Below, piece after piece: positions 6,506 through 16,213 of a stretch of 59,720 nucleotides of DNA. Made by a program: the position numbers and the translations under genes. The stretch is taken from positions 1 to 59,720 of IMG/VR virus record IMGVR_UViG_3300032287_002700; one strand, written 5' to 3'. The notes under the pieces are model-generated. The model was not told the origin of the DNA. It saw nothing but the letters and a program-made list of their open reading frames with translations, and did not search any database. The stretch is from a virus. Each line of letters starts with the position of its first letter. Position 1 is the stretch's first letter.

Positions 6506-8694
6506 TTTTCGTCCTCAAGGCGAACGTTGATCCAGCGGCGAAACAAGTCATTGAGCAATTCGCACAAGACATTGCTTCGAAGCAATCGGCGATCGATGAG
6601 GTCATTCGAACATCGGCTACCGAAACAGCGGCGGCATTGCAGAACGCTACAGGGCAAGCTACACAGGCTACAGCTCAATCAACGGACGCTTCGACAAAGG
6701 CGGTCGATGAGTTTTTTCAAGTCACTGACCGAGCGGCGAAAGCCTACGCGAGTGCTCAAGAGCAAAGAGCGAAGGAAGAGGCAGCAAGGCAGACGGAAGT
6801 CAAAGACTATTCGGTTCTCGCAATCGAAGAGCTTTATGCCGAGCGTGAGGTCATCGCGAAGGAGGCGATGGACCGTGAGCGTGACTTGCTCCAAGGCGCA
6901 TTAGATGCAGAGAAGGCGGCTTACGAGGCGTACGATACCGAGATCAGGCGTTTACGTGAGAAGGCGATTTTCTACGCTGACGAGATTACCGATTCTGAGA
7001 TTGAGAACGCAAAGCGACTTGAAGAGGAAGTCGTTGCCTCGATGGAGAATCGATCGAAGGCGGAAGATCGGTTCAGGGCTGCGGATGCGAAGGAACGACA
7101 AAAGAACGTCAACGACGCAATCAATGAGATCAAGCGACGAAGCGCCGAAGAGGAAAAGCTGAACCAGGAGTCTCAGCGTAGATATTCCGAGATCAATTCT
7201 TCGGCTAGTGCCATGATCGGAGCGTTCGCCGAAGGTACTGAGTCGGTAATGAAGTTCGCCGGTGGTATTGCCAAGCTTGGTTTAATTGGCGAAACAGACC
7301 TTCAAAAGCTGACTGATTCTCTGTTGGCGATCCAAGGTACTGTTGAGATCTTTACCGGGTTGGCGAAGGGCATCAAGGCGGCTTCCGATGGCTATGATGC
7401 CTATCGAAAGGTAGTTTTGCTGACTACAGAAGCACAGCTTGCGATGAATGCAGCTCAGGCTGCGGGCGCGGCTGGTCAAGTAGCGTCGGACTTGCCGTTG
7501 ATGGCTCGTGGCGTCCAAACGGCTTCGAATATAGGCGGAAGTATTGCAGGAGTTGCCGGTACAGTCGGTCTAGCGGCTGGCGGATCAGGGATATCGGTTT
7601 TCCTTGCTTCAATTGGAGCGGCGGCGGGTGCAATTGCAGGGTTAGGAGTTGCGGCGGTCACAGCAGCAGACGCATTGAAGAACGGCATTGGAAGGGGATC
7701 AGCTCCCGGTGGAGTGATCGAGGGCATCGGTACTTCGGGATTCAATCCGTTTTTTCAGATCATGCGTAATACCAGAAGCGGCGGGTTTTTTGCCGACGAA
7801 GGAGGGGATACGCAAAAAGCTTACAACGACATGGAAGCGGCTGAGAAAAGGCTAGATACGCTCAGGCGTCAAAGGGCACTTGCGTTAGAGCTTGAGGCAA
7901 GGGACCAAGCCGCAATCAACGAGTTAATCCGTGAACGCGAAACTTTAGAGAACCAACAGGCTCAAGCACAGCAAGCAAGCCTAGCGGCTCGAATCTCCGC
8001 GATGAGTGCCGAAGAGCGACGCGCGGAAATAATCTCGCAGATCGCCAACGCGGAAAACGATCAATCAGCCTCGGCGGAAAACCGAGCGCGACAGATCATT
8101 CAATGGAGTCAGCAACGGCTAGCCGTCGAACGCGAGATTCACCAAGAGCAACGCGCTGCGGCTCAAACGGCGTTGCGATCGGAAGAGGACAAGCTGCGAA
8201 GCGTTGAGAGTCGGCTAGAGGCTGAACGAAACGCGATGATGAGCGCCGAAGAACGCTTCGGCATGCTCAACGTTGACGAGCAACAACAACTCATCGACAT
8301 TCAGAGACGTTTCCAGGCTGGGGCCGGTAACGTGGGCGCTGAAGAGCTTCGGAAAATTCGCGGCTTCTCAGGCGCGATGGATGAACAGATCACCGCAGAG
8401 GCAAGGCGAAGGGCTCAGCAAGGCGGATTCGGTGCCTTCCAAACTCAAGACCTAGCACGAATCCAACAGCTTGAAACACAACGGCAACAAATCGAAGTTG
8501 CGGTTAAGGCGAAGGCCGACGTAGTTGCTAAGCTGGACATTGACGCGGCGGCGGTTGCGAAGGAAATCAATAAGCAAATCGACGCGCAATACAATACAAT
8601 CCTACAGAACCTTGCGAGTCAGATCGGATTGCAGGGAACGAGAATTCGGGAACTTGAAGAGGCGTCGCAACGAAGATTTTCGAGGATACCATGA
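6478..8694 (+). CDS. Tape measure protein
   Basis: 738 residues, the second largest product and directly after the chaperone pair. Residues 1-280 and 450-738 are long charged coiled-coil segments (EERDR-, Q- and A-rich); residues about 320-410 are a hydrophobic Gly/Ala-rich stretch (GGSIAGVAGTVGLAAGG, ASIGAAAGAIAGLG) as in the membrane-inserting part of tape measures. At about 0.15 nm per residue it predicts a tail near 110 nm. It overlaps the next gene by four bases. Confidence 0.85.
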   Translation: MAENAERGVIFVLKANVDPAAKQVIEQFAQDIASKQSAIDEVIRTSATETAAALQNATGQATQATAQSTDASTKAVDEFFQVTDRAAKAYASAQEQRAKEEAARQTEVKDYSVLAIEELYAEREVIAKEAMDRERDLLQGALDAEKAAYEAYDTEIRRLREKAIFYADEITDSEIENAKRLEEEVVASMENRSKAEDRFRAADAKERQKNVNDAINEIKRRSAEEEKLNQESQRRYSEINSSASAMIGAFAEGTESVMKFAGGIAKLGLIGETDLQKLTDSLLAIQGTVEIFTGLAKGIKAASDGYDAYRKVVLLTTEAQLAMNAAQAAGAAGQVASDLPLMARGVQTASNIGGSIAGVAGTVGLAAGGSGISVFLASIGAAAGAIAGLGVAAVTAADALKNGIGRGSAPGGVIEGIGTSGFNPFFQIMRNTRSGGFFADEGGDTQKAYNDMEAAEKRLDTLRRQRALALELEARDQAAINELIRERETLENQQAQAQQASLAARISAMSAEERRAEIISQIANAENDQSASAENRARQIIQWSQQRLAVEREIHQEQRAAAQTALRSEEDKLRSVESRLEAERNAMMSAEERFGMLNVDEQQQLIDIQRRFQAGAGNVGAEELRKIRGFSGAMDEQITAEARRRAQQGGFGAFQTQDLARIQQLETQRQQIEVAVKAKADVVAKLDIDAAAVAKEINKQIDAQYNTILQNLASQIGLQGTRIRELEEASQRRFSRIP

Positions 8695-9419
8695 TTCTAC
8701 AAGTCGGATCGATCAGAAGGCCCAACAACGAAGCGGTTGTCGTTCCGTCGTACTCGCCGGTCTACGATTACACGCGACGCATTGAGGCGATGAAAATCCG
8801 TTGGGAGATCACCGGGCGCGTGGTGAACTTCCCAGTTGCAACGCAAGCGATCACCTCGTCAGAGATAGCAGCGTTAGAAGCGGCATTTCGATCGAAAGAC
8901 CCGATTTGCAGATTGCTTGGTGACCAGGGCGAAGCAACTCCCTACGTGCTCGATCCAGGGCAATTGATGCAGGGCCCGTACTTGATCGATTACACGTTTC
9001 CAACATCGGACGCGGAAGTATACGCAACCGGCCTAGCGTATCGCGTATCGCTCGAAGGGGTGCAATATGTGGGGCAGGGCGGCTTGGACTTGATCGACTT
9101 CACCGAAGAGGTCACAGAGGATCAAGGCGGGCTTACTTATGTTTACGTCGGCGGTGCGGTGAACCTTGCGGAACGGCAAGTTGCATTCCAGAAGAAAAGC
9201 TACAAGTACACGCAATCGGGATCGTGTACGGGCTTGCTGGCGTACCCGAAAATCCCTCCTCCGATTTGGCCCTTCGCGTTGCTTCAAGCACCGAAAATTG
9301 TAAAGAGCGACGCACAATTCAAGGGCAAGGTAGATACTCATTACCGGGTGAACTGGGAGTATCAATACGAATGGCCTGTTAAACTTTTCGGCGATCCACA
9401 TAGGAATAATCAGGGGTAA
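8691..9419 (+). CDS. Distal-tail-like minor tail protein
   Basis: 242 residues, beta-rich with many Tyr, directly downstream of the tape measure, where siphoviruses encode the distal tail protein that starts the tail tip. No diagnostic motif seen; the assignment rests on order and size. ATG 8691 overlaps the tape measure stop. Confidence 0.55.
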   Translation: MILQVGSIRRPNNEAVVVPSYSPVYDYTRRIEAMKIRWEITGRVVNFPVATQAITSSEIAALEAAFRSKDPICRLLGDQGEATPYVLDPGQLMQGPYLIDYTFPTSDAEVYATGLAYRVSLEGVQYVGQGGLDLIDFTEEVTEDQGGLTYVYVGGAVNLAERQVAFQKKSYKYTQSGSCTGLLAYPKIPPPIWPFALLQAPKIVKSDAQFKGKVDTHYRVNWEYQYEWPVKLFGDPHRNNQG

Positions 9420-9422
9420 GCG

Positions 9423-10673
9423 ATGGCAACAAAATATTGGATCGGACGCGCGGCAAGCGTTGCACAAATTACGAAGGTTGTTTTTTCTTCGATCGTATCG
9501 ACGAACACCTACTCGGTGACGATCAACGGGAAGACCGTTAGCGCGGTCGCGGCGTCAACTTCTCTCGGTGACTTGATCGATGCACTGGTCAATGCATGGA
9601 ACAGTTCCGCAGAACCAGAGCACCGGGAAATGGTCGCAGCTCGACGCGAAGACCCTACGTTATCGGGCTTGCAGCTTACTGCGATCAATGCCGGTGTGCC
9701 TTGCACCGTCACAGCCTCGGCAACGACCGGTACGGCAACGGTGACGCAACCAACAGCGGCAAGCGGCCCGAACTTCTGGAACGTTGCTGGCAACTGGCAG
9801 GGCGGATCATTACCAAGTGCGGCGGACGATATCATCGTTCGTGACTCCGACGTATCGATTCTCTACGGACTGGCCGACACGAACAACTACGCAAGCCTTA
9901 CGATCGACGCAACGTTTACCGGGCAGGTGGGCTTGCCTGATCGGAACGCTTCGGGCTATCCAGAGTATCGAACAACCTTGCTGACTCTTGGAACTGGATC
10001 GGCGATTGCCATCAACCTCGGGTATGGCGTTGGTGCCTTTACTTCACGTTGTCGGATCGATGTTCAGGCGTCGAACGTCACCTACACTCTAAGCGGCTCA
10101 GGAACCAACTCAACGCAGGCTTATGCGTTCGAGCTACGCAATCCGGGCAGCGGCTCTACGGTGCGAGTTTACGCGGGTTCTCTTGCAATTTCGTCCTCAT
10201 CGAGTGGAAACGTTTCCACCCTGGATATCATCAAAGGGACTACCCAAGGTGTTTCAGCCTCATCGAATGTCGCGGTCAACGTTCAATCAACGATCACCGT
10301 CGGAACGATCGAAGTCTACGGGGCGAACTTGCTACTTGAGGGGCCGACGACTACCCTGATTGCTCGTGAACAAGCTCGCGTCACAGTGGCAAAGGCGGCA
10401 ACAGCGGCAACGGTCAAGGTATCTTCTCAGGCGTTGGTAAGCTGGGATTCCTCAGGCGGGATCACCACGAAACTACACGTTGAGCAACAAGGTACGATTG
10501 ACTTTGGGCGAGTCGGAACCAGCAAGACAATCGCGGCCTGTGATATCTTCGCAAGCGGTACGCTCCTTGATCCTTTGGACAATTGCACCTTCACCGCAGG
10601 CGTTGTGTTGCAGGCTTGCCGCATTGCTGACGTTTCACTCGATTTAGGCGTAGGGATAACGATCAATGGCTAA
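9423..10673 (+). CDS. Putative tail-tip structural protein with beta-helix features
   Basis: 416 residues. It starts YWIGRAAS, has a small domain with a Val-Thr repeat style (TNTYSVTINGKTVSA), then NFWNVAGNWQGGSLPSAADD, the usual preface to a beta-helix or beta-solenoid found in virion proteins, followed by long Ser/Thr/Val-rich repeats. Residues 261-265 are SGNVS, encoded by an exact family A palindrome (core 10206-10217). A head or tail adhesin is likely; which is unknown. Confidence 0.6.
   Translation: MATKYWIGRAASVAQITKVVFSSIVSTNTYSVTINGKTVSAVAASTSLGDLIDALVNAWNSSAEPEHREMVAARREDPTLSGLQLTAINAGVPCTVTASATTGTATVTQPTAASGPNFWNVAGNWQGGSLPSAADDIIVRDSDVSILYGLADTNNYASLTIDATFTGQVGLPDRNASGYPEYRTTLLTLGTGSAIAINLGYGVGAFTSRCRIDVQASNVTYTLSGSGTNSTQAYAFELRNPGSGSTVRVYAGSLAISSSSSGNVSTLDIIKGTTQGVSASSNVAVNVQSTITVGTIEVYGANLLLEGPTTTLIAREQARVTVAKAATAATVKVSSQALVSWDSSGGITTKLHVEQQGTIDFGRVGTSKTIAACDIFASGTLLDPLDNCTFTAGVVLQACRIADVSLDLGVGITING
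10204..10219. repeat. Family A palindrome, in CDS
   Basis: Full 16-bp GTGGAAACGTTTCCAC, coding SGNVST in the gene at 9423. Confidence 0.9.
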
Positions 10674-12567
10674 TCCAGGAAACGCACCGCAAGGGATGCT
10701 TCGTTACGCAGGCATCTGGTGCGATGGAGAGTTCCAAGTCACGCGAACCGGTACAACGATGCCGGATCAAATCCGGGCACAGTTCGTGCTTAGTGCGAAC
10801 CTTCCGCAGTACGGAAACTTGGAAGTTTTTTACGGTGACAAGTGGATCACCATCCCGGATTGTCGAGTGTCTCGAATGGAGATCACGAGCGGCGTCAATG
10901 GTCGGTATCGGGAAGTTGAATTCGAGGATCGGCGATGGCGTTGGAGGTATGCCTATGCTTTTGGGCATACCAATTTCGATATGAGGGATAACTATTTCTT
11001 CCGTGAAAATGATCTTTCAGTTCTCGATACCATTCGTTACTTACTTGGTATCGTCGGGGAAGGGGAGCCAGAAGTCTATCCAGCAGGCGCTGTATTAAGG
11101 CTTGATGAGGACAAGTACGGAAATTACATCGGGTTTACTCAGTACAGCGTTGCGCAACATTTCGACGGGCGGACGGTCGCAGAATGCCTTGAAGAAATGC
11201 TTCAGTATCTTGGGCTACGGCTATACCTCGGATGGGATAATATTGTTCGACTTTACGCGATGGGTTACGGTCGATCGATTCCATCCGATCAAAGGGTTAT
11301 GGATTACTCGGTTTCCGTTACTCCGCCGGTTGTTCCTCAGACTATCGTTTTCGAATTCAAGAGAGAGGTATTCGAAAATGATTTCTTCCTTGAGCCCGTG
11401 GGGTATCAGTGGGACGTTCAAAATGAGAACCCATCTAAATCGATACTTCCCCTGAGGTTTCTGAACTATGGTCCGATCAATCAGAACACGAATCAGATTG
11501 ACTGGTCACTCGCCGATCCACCGAACTTCAATCGCATTCCTGATAAGCGTCAACGTGAGTTATGCCGTCGGACAATCTTCAAAATGTATCGGATCGATTC
11601 TTCACAGCGTCGATCATTATTGAATCCGTTTTTTAATCCACTGGTTGCAGGGTTGAATTTCGAGTTCAACGCGAACGACTTTATTCTTGATGATGCTCTT
11701 TGGGTTGATCGACCATTATCTCAGCAAGCTTCTCGACCACAGCCGCCGGTTCGGTGGATTAGGTCAGGCGTTAATAGAGACTACAATCGGCTACACTTTG
11801 ACGAGGACTGCAAGGACTTTACGGTTATTGGGTACTTTGCACTTCGTACGCTTGGGCAGGTATCAAATAACGCTCAGATTGCGGCGAACTATCAGTTGCT
11901 CGGAACCGAGTTCGAGCCGTTCGATACGCAGACGCTTCGCACGCAATACCCGGATACGGTATACAACGGAGGAGTAAATTTTGACCCAGTAGAAAGGGTT
12001 GTGAAGCTTGAGACACCGCTTTACTTCGTCAACAGAAATCCCGCAGGGGCAGTACAGCAAAACACCTACCTACCGGCGAAGATATTACTTCGAGCACAGC
12101 ATAAGCTTAGGCGTCGATTCGATATGGAGCTTATGCGACTGATGATACCGGTGCCGATCAACAGTGATTACTCAGTACCTGGACTTGTCGAGAAGGTAGT
12201 CATAGACGGAACGCATTATTGGAGTCGTGCGAATGCTGGAGCAGCTTTGAACGCTCTTTGGTATCAGCAGGAAGCTCAGCAGTACGTTGCGTCGAAGTCA
12301 ATTTCAGAATCAGCAACGATACCGATGAAGGGCTTCGCGTTTGATATCTCCCCTGATGGTAATATTCCCTCGGTGGTATTCAGTCGCAACGCTTCGGGCC
12401 AATGTACAACGCTCGTTCAATGGCAAAAAGAAAACCCATTGATGTTCCCGACGTACGATGAGGAAGCGGCAAAGATCGCGCAGCATGCTTTCACTAGCTC
12501 AGTGCCAGGAAACGCGGTACGTAACGCGAGAAACTTGAAGCAGTTCATGGCGGCGAAAGGTTTTTAG
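10666..12567 (+). CDS. Large baseplate/tail-tip hub-like protein
   Basis: 633 residues, aromatic-rich. Placement (third gene after the tape measure) and size fit a baseplate hub or tail-tip component. The N-terminal region (LEVFYGDKWITIPDCRVSRMEITSGVNGRYREVEFEDRRWRW) resembles the start of a hub protein, but I cannot name a family. It overlaps its upstream neighbour by eight bases and ends one base before the next ATG. Confidence 0.6.
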   Translation: MANPGNAPQGMLRYAGIWCDGEFQVTRTGTTMPDQIRAQFVLSANLPQYGNLEVFYGDKWITIPDCRVSRMEITSGVNGRYREVEFEDRRWRWRYAYAFGHTNFDMRDNYFFRENDLSVLDTIRYLLGIVGEGEPEVYPAGAVLRLDEDKYGNYIGFTQYSVAQHFDGRTVAECLEEMLQYLGLRLYLGWDNIVRLYAMGYGRSIPSDQRVMDYSVSVTPPVVPQTIVFEFKREVFENDFFLEPVGYQWDVQNENPSKSILPLRFLNYGPINQNTNQIDWSLADPPNFNRIPDKRQRELCRRTIFKMYRIDSSQRRSLLNPFFNPLVAGLNFEFNANDFILDDALWVDRPLSQQASRPQPPVRWIRSGVNRDYNRLHFDEDCKDFTVIGYFALRTLGQVSNNAQIAANYQLLGTEFEPFDTQTLRTQYPDTVYNGGVNFDPVERVVKLETPLYFVNRNPAGAVQQNTYLPAKILLRAQHKLRRRFDMELMRLMIPVPINSDYSVPGLVEKVVIDGTHYWSRANAGAALNALWYQQEAQQYVASKSISESATIPMKGFAFDISPDGNIPSVVFSRNASGQCTTLVQWQKENPLMFPTYDEEAAKIAQHAFTSSVPGNAVRNARNLKQFMAAKGF

Positions 12568-12568
12568 C

Positions 12569-13225
12569 ATGTACGTCGATCAACTTAGGTACTTTGCGTT
12601 CAAGAATACGACGGGTGAAGAGATCCCGCCCTTCGGAGTCACCGTCATCGAGAACGCGATAATTGAAGACCGCGAGATTGTGTTCAATGTTCGCAAGTGC
12701 ACTCAAGAGGATGAGGACTTGCAAGAACCTTCGATGTTGTTGTTCAACAATATCCAGCCGGTGCCAGATGACAGCTACGGAAACGGAACGCGAGACTTTC
12801 CAGCTCAAGCCTTAATCGATAGCACGAGCCTAACATCAGGTGAACTCGTTGGGCCAAAATACGGATCATTCCTTTTATCTGACACCGGAAGTTGTTTTTC
12901 GATTGTCGCGAAGGATGCAACAGAACCGCATATCGATACCGGTGAGGCTGTCTACTTCATCGAAGCGAAGCATGGACTTACTGACTTTTGGATCGGTAAG
13001 GTTACGACTGGCGGCATTCCGGGCAGGGCTGGCGATTCACTTTCATCCAATGACGTTGAACTGTACTGGATCAACGCAAGCGATGATTTAGCGAAGGTCG
13101 GCGGCTCATCGACTCCGAAGATCGTTAAAGCCTATAACGTAGGCGTTGATACGATACTTCAGAACTCAATCGTCATCGTATGGCGAGTTCGAAATAAGTA
13201 CGTTTGCATAGGGGTTTGCAACTGA
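12569..13225 (+). CDS. Minor tail protein, unknown family
   Basis: 218 residues starting MYVDQLRYFAFKNTTGEEIPPFGV, with a beta-rich body; an SDTGSCFSI segment and the ending RNKYVCIGVCN suggest a virion-surface beta domain. It lies between the hub-like gene and a Cys-rich gene, with TGATG overlap downstream. Function inferred only from context. Confidence 0.6.
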   Translation: MYVDQLRYFAFKNTTGEEIPPFGVTVIENAIIEDREIVFNVRKCTQEDEDLQEPSMLLFNNIQPVPDDSYGNGTRDFPAQALIDSTSLTSGELVGPKYGSFLLSDTGSCFSIVAKDATEPHIDTGEAVYFIEAKHGLTDFWIGKVTTGGIPGRAGDSLSSNDVELYWINASDDLAKVGGSSTPKIVKAYNVGVDTILQNSIVIVWRVRNKYVCIGVCN

Positions 13226-14283
13226 TGGCATGCGCGGGCGGTTGCACTTCATGTTGTTGCTGTGGCTCCGGTGAAATGAAAGATTTACCGGATTACTATT
13301 GCCGTTTGCATGCTGACCTTCCAGGGCCGGAGTACTCCAAGTGCACCGATACGACCCGTCAGACGTTGAACTGGACGATTACCGAGTTCAATATTGATAA
13401 CTCACTTTTCAGTACCGAGCTTCAAGCAGATTACTTTCCAGAGTGTTCAGAATGTCAATCGTTCGCCAATGACGAAGACCTGACTTGCTGGATTGAGTAT
13501 AAGGATTTTTATCCGTACGGGTATGCGTTTGAATACACGAACGATACGGAATGGGTAATCATCGAAGAAAGCCAGTGTTCAGGAACTAAGTTCTTCCCTG
13601 GGATCGGAACGCGAGACTATTGCGTAAGGCTTCAGACTCAAGCGCGAGTTAAGTACGGGCTTCAAAACCTAAAGGTAAATATAGCTCGATGCAAGATACC
13701 GAATGAGGCTTGTAATTCTGAAGTCGGTGATATGGACTTGGACGAATGCGGCTATCTGATTACTGCAACGATGGACGTTCTCTACGTCATTAAGACGATG
13801 CAGACAATGGCAGAGCAGGCGCTAGCGCCAGCAGGAAGCGGGACGGCTTGTGACGGACTACCTGATTTCCCCGATCCGATGGACCCTAGCTATGATCCGA
13901 ATGCAACCGGGATCGGCGGTAATCCTGTTGTGACCTACTACACGAAGTGCATCACAAGGTCGCAAGTCTATAAAACGTTGAAGAACAATCCGCTTGACCC
14001 GACGCAAATCTACGTTGACTTTGATAGCCCTATCGCCGGTCAGGACGTTGATTGCTGCAAGGATTGGCCCAGCCCGAATCGTAATTTCTTCGGCGGTAAA
14101 GACCCGACGTACAACGATGAGACATTCCGTTGCAGTTGTGATTCTGAATTGGCACTAGTGGTCGAAGGTGATTGCGACGACAATACATGCTTAGAGCTTG
14201 ATCCTGCGGCTACTGAGGTTTGCAATACTTGGAGTATTTCTATTCCCTTTATGGCTGGAAAGAAGTGGATTCTGTCGTGGTAA
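13225..14283 (+). CDS. Cysteine-rich tail-region protein
   Basis: 352 residues with about 25 cysteines, including a CTSCCCCGSG cluster near the N-terminus, CSECQ, DCC and RCSCDS. No clear zinc-finger spacing, so a disulphide-stabilised extracellular virion protein is more likely than a nucleic-acid binder. The start is ATG 13225, which overlaps the upstream stop. Family not recognised. Confidence 0.6.
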   Translation: MACAGGCTSCCCCGSGEMKDLPDYYCRLHADLPGPEYSKCTDTTRQTLNWTITEFNIDNSLFSTELQADYFPECSECQSFANDEDLTCWIEYKDFYPYGYAFEYTNDTEWVIIEESQCSGTKFFPGIGTRDYCVRLQTQARVKYGLQNLKVNIARCKIPNEACNSEVGDMDLDECGYLITATMDVLYVIKTMQTMAEQALAPAGSGTACDGLPDFPDPMDPSYDPNATGIGGNPVVTYYTKCITRSQVYKTLKNNPLDPTQIYVDFDSPIAGQDVDCCKDWPSPNRNFFGGKDPTYNDETFRCSCDSELALVVEGDCDDNTCLELDPAATEVCNTWSISIPFMAGKKWILSW

Positions 14284-15275
14284 AGATTACCGTCAACGGA
14301 TTGCCGATCGACCCGTCAAGTTCTCAAAACCCCAACGCGAGAGCGGCTACGCTTCCCCCATGGTCAAGGCTACATCTTGAGCGAAACCCAACTGAAGAAT
14401 TCTTTGCCGACTGGAAACGTTACATCCCTTCGCAGGGTTGTATGTGTGCTTCGAACTTCGCCGAAATCGAAGAGGAACTTCCGCCTGACTTCACGAGCCC
14501 CGAAGCGTTCTTTGCCCGTGGGATTGAGTGGCATAATCGAGTTAATCGAAAACTCGGCTACCAAGAAATAACGCTCAATCAAGCGTTGATGCTATGGCGT
14601 CACCACAGGCCGAAAACAGGCCGTACACGTTGCGTAGTCACCGTTGCGACTGGCAAGGCGTTTCGGGACTTGCTTGACTTCACTCGGCCTTATCTGCGAT
14701 CCTACGCGATGCGAAACGATGCTGATTACATCGAGCTGACGAACCAAACCGAACTATGGTGGGGCTTTGAGAAATTCAGAACGTTGTTTTTTTCTGAACA
14801 GTACGAAGAGACTTTGTTTGTCGATGCAGACTGTGTGATTCGACCTGATGCGCCGAGCTTGTTCGGTACCGATGCAGAGATCATGATTCATGACGACTGG
14901 AAGTATTTGGCAGAAACATCGTGGCTCAAGTCGCAAAGGGAGATCGTAGGCAAGGGCCTCGCAGTTGAGTTTGAACAACGTGATACCTGCCTGAACTCAG
15001 GCGTGGTTTACTGCAAGCGGTCGCACGCTGGCGTATGGTCACAGCCTCCGCGAACGATGAACACGAACCACACTTCCGAGCAGCTCTACGTTGAGCAGTC
15101 AGCGTTCAGGCTTGGCTATCAGGAACTCGATTCGCGGATGAACTGGCAATTCTATTTTCCGGGCTTCTGGCAAGGCGTGAAAGATGCGTACCTTGTGCAC
15201 TTCGCGACGAGCAACGAGAAGCTCAATCACGCGAAGCGAACCGTTCAGATTTGGCGTGATGGCGGTTTGCTCTAA
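14277..15275 (+). CDS. GT-A-type glycosyltransferase-like protein
   Basis: 332 residues from GTG 14277. After an N-terminal segment (LPPWSRLHLERNPTEEFFADW and a GCMC pair) the C-terminal half has the layout of a nucleotide-sugar transferase: CVVTVATGKAFRDLLDFTRPYL (first Rossmann strand), WWGFEKFRTLFF, then FVDADCVIRPD, a DxD metal/nucleotide motif, and later HDDWKYLAETSW. Its substrate is unknown; placed at the end of the tail block, it might glycosylate virion or host surface components. It could also be an inactive domain used for attachment. Confidence 0.65.
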   Translation: MVKITVNGLPIDPSSSQNPNARAATLPPWSRLHLERNPTEEFFADWKRYIPSQGCMCASNFAEIEEELPPDFTSPEAFFARGIEWHNRVNRKLGYQEITLNQALMLWRHHRPKTGRTRCVVTVATGKAFRDLLDFTRPYLRSYAMRNDADYIELTNQTELWWGFEKFRTLFFSEQYEETLFVDADCVIRPDAPSLFGTDAEIMIHDDWKYLAETSWLKSQREIVGKGLAVEFEQRDTCLNSGVVYCKRSHAGVWSQPPRTMNTNHTSEQLYVEQSAFRLGYQELDSRMNWQFYFPGFWQGVKDAYLVHFATSNEKLNHAKRTVQIWRDGGLL

Positions 15276-15278
15276 AAC

Positions 15279-15289
15279 AGAGTGAGCAT
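15279..15289 (+). promoter_or_regulatory. Late-promoter-like element, partial copy
   Basis: GAGTGAGCAT lies four bases past the glycosyltransferase stop and 36 bases before the first lysis-block gene. It matches the first ten bases of the elements at 4704 and 58237 but lacks the following GTARGATA part. Confidence 0.3.
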
Positions 15290-15324
15290 GATTTCGGTAC
15301 CATTTCGGAACGGGAGAAAACGAA

Positions 15325-15648
15325 ATGGATCTTTTGTTTTTAAGTGCTGAAATCGTCACGAGATTACAAGCGGGGGCCGCAGGGTCGCTTGTCTCGATTC
15401 TTACGTCTGAACCTGACCCATCCGCGAGCGTTGGCAAGCGGTTGTTTTGTGGTTGGGTCGCGGCGGTATTTTGTGCACCTTTGGCGATTTCTCTTGCCGA
15501 AGCATTCTTGCTTTCGGATAAAGTACTATCACGCATCAATCGCGCCGATGCTGAGATGGTTTCCGCTTTTGTCGTTGGCCTCGTTGGCTGGCGAGCGATC
15601 AAGTTTATTCACAAGCGCGCGGCAAAATTCGTCAAAGAAAATGAATGA
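15325..15648 (+). CDS. Small membrane protein, holin candidate
   Basis: 107 residues with hydrophobic segments at about 38-58 (FCGWVAAVFCAPLAISLAEAF) and 80-95 (SAFVVGLVGWRAIKFI) and a basic tail (KFIHKRAAKFVKENE). Two membrane segments and a charged end fit a class II holin. It opens a block of small membrane proteins leading to a peptidase. SD GGGAG lies before ATG 15325. Confidence 0.5.
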   Translation: MDLLFLSAEIVTRLQAGAAGSLVSILTSEPDPSASVGKRLFCGWVAAVFCAPLAISLAEAFLLSDKVLSRINRADAEMVSAFVVGLVGWRAIKFIHKRAAKFVKENE

Positions 15649-15958
15649 GCAACTGTTTCAAGTCTTACAGCTAGTCGGTCGCGTTTGCATGGTTTGGCTT
15701 TGCTATTACGCGGTCATAAAGTTCTCAGCATGTTCTCAACAATGTTGCCGTTGGCGGTACCAAGCTCAAAGCACGCTCGGTTGGATATCCGGTGCGGTAG
15801 CTTGCGTCGGCTTGTTCTACCCGGTAATTTGCGGTGCGGCGGCAATTGTTTTGGTACTCGCACTTTGGATGACGGATTTGAATTATGGCAAGAATACGGG
15901 CAGGTTTACCGCGAAGGCATCGTCGGGTCGCGATGCAGGAAGTCAAGTCAGTAGCTGA
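15641..15958 (+). CDS. Small membrane protein of the lysis block
   Basis: 105 residues from ATG 15641 (overlapping the upstream gene by eight bases). Two predicted membrane segments: VCMVWLCYYAVIKFSA and a long one (ISGAVACVGLFYPVICGAAAIVLVLALWM). It may be a holin, antiholin or spanin-like partner. The start is chosen because the membrane segments are in this frame; an alternative frame through the same region gives a less plausible, basic protein. Confidence 0.5.
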   Translation: MNEQLFQVLQLVGRVCMVWLCYYAVIKFSACSQQCCRWRYQAQSTLGWISGAVACVGLFYPVICGAAAIVLVLALWMTDLNYGKNTGRFTAKASSGRDAGSQVSS

Positions 15959-16160
15959 ACTTGGACTGAGCGAAGAGGAAGCGATCAAGGAACTTGAGGC
16001 GCGGATGATATCCCGCTTCGATCCGGCTTCGATCCTTCTAAGCATTTTGATTTCCTGGGCCGTTAAGCAGTTGATTGCTTGGCTTGCGGGAAAGTTAAAA
16101 GATAAAATCTACGGGGACGAAGGCAACGATCAGTTCGATTCCGTCCCGTCTGGCGAGTGA
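15885..16160 (+). CDS. Small protein with one membrane segment
   Basis: 91 residues overlapping the previous gene by 74 bases. A basic N-terminus (RIRAGLPRRHRR), an amphipathic helix (SEEEAIKELEARM) and one hydrophobic segment (ASILLSILISWAVKQLIAWLAG) followed by an acidic tail. Its position in the lysis block suggests a membrane role, possibly spanin- or antiholin-like; unproven. Confidence 0.5.
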   Translation: MARIRAGLPRRHRRVAMQEVKSVAELGLSEEEAIKELEARMISRFDPASILLSILISWAVKQLIAWLAGKLKDKIYGDEGNDQFDSVPSGE

Positions 16161-16173
16161 TTGGAATCACGCG

Positions 16174-16200
16174 CAGGAAAACGCAATGCTACTTTTTTTC
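16174..16200. repeat. Family B site, degraded
   Basis: CAGGAAAAC, GCAATGCTAC, TTTTTTTC: core differs at two positions; lies before the gene at 16214. Confidence 0.5.
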
Positions 16201-16213
16201 ACAGGGGGCATTT

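Noticed and set aside
14405-14420. TGGAAACGTTACATC as a family A site
   Set aside because: Only the left half matches. Similar half-matches at 35133, 40225 and 31693 were left out for the same reason.
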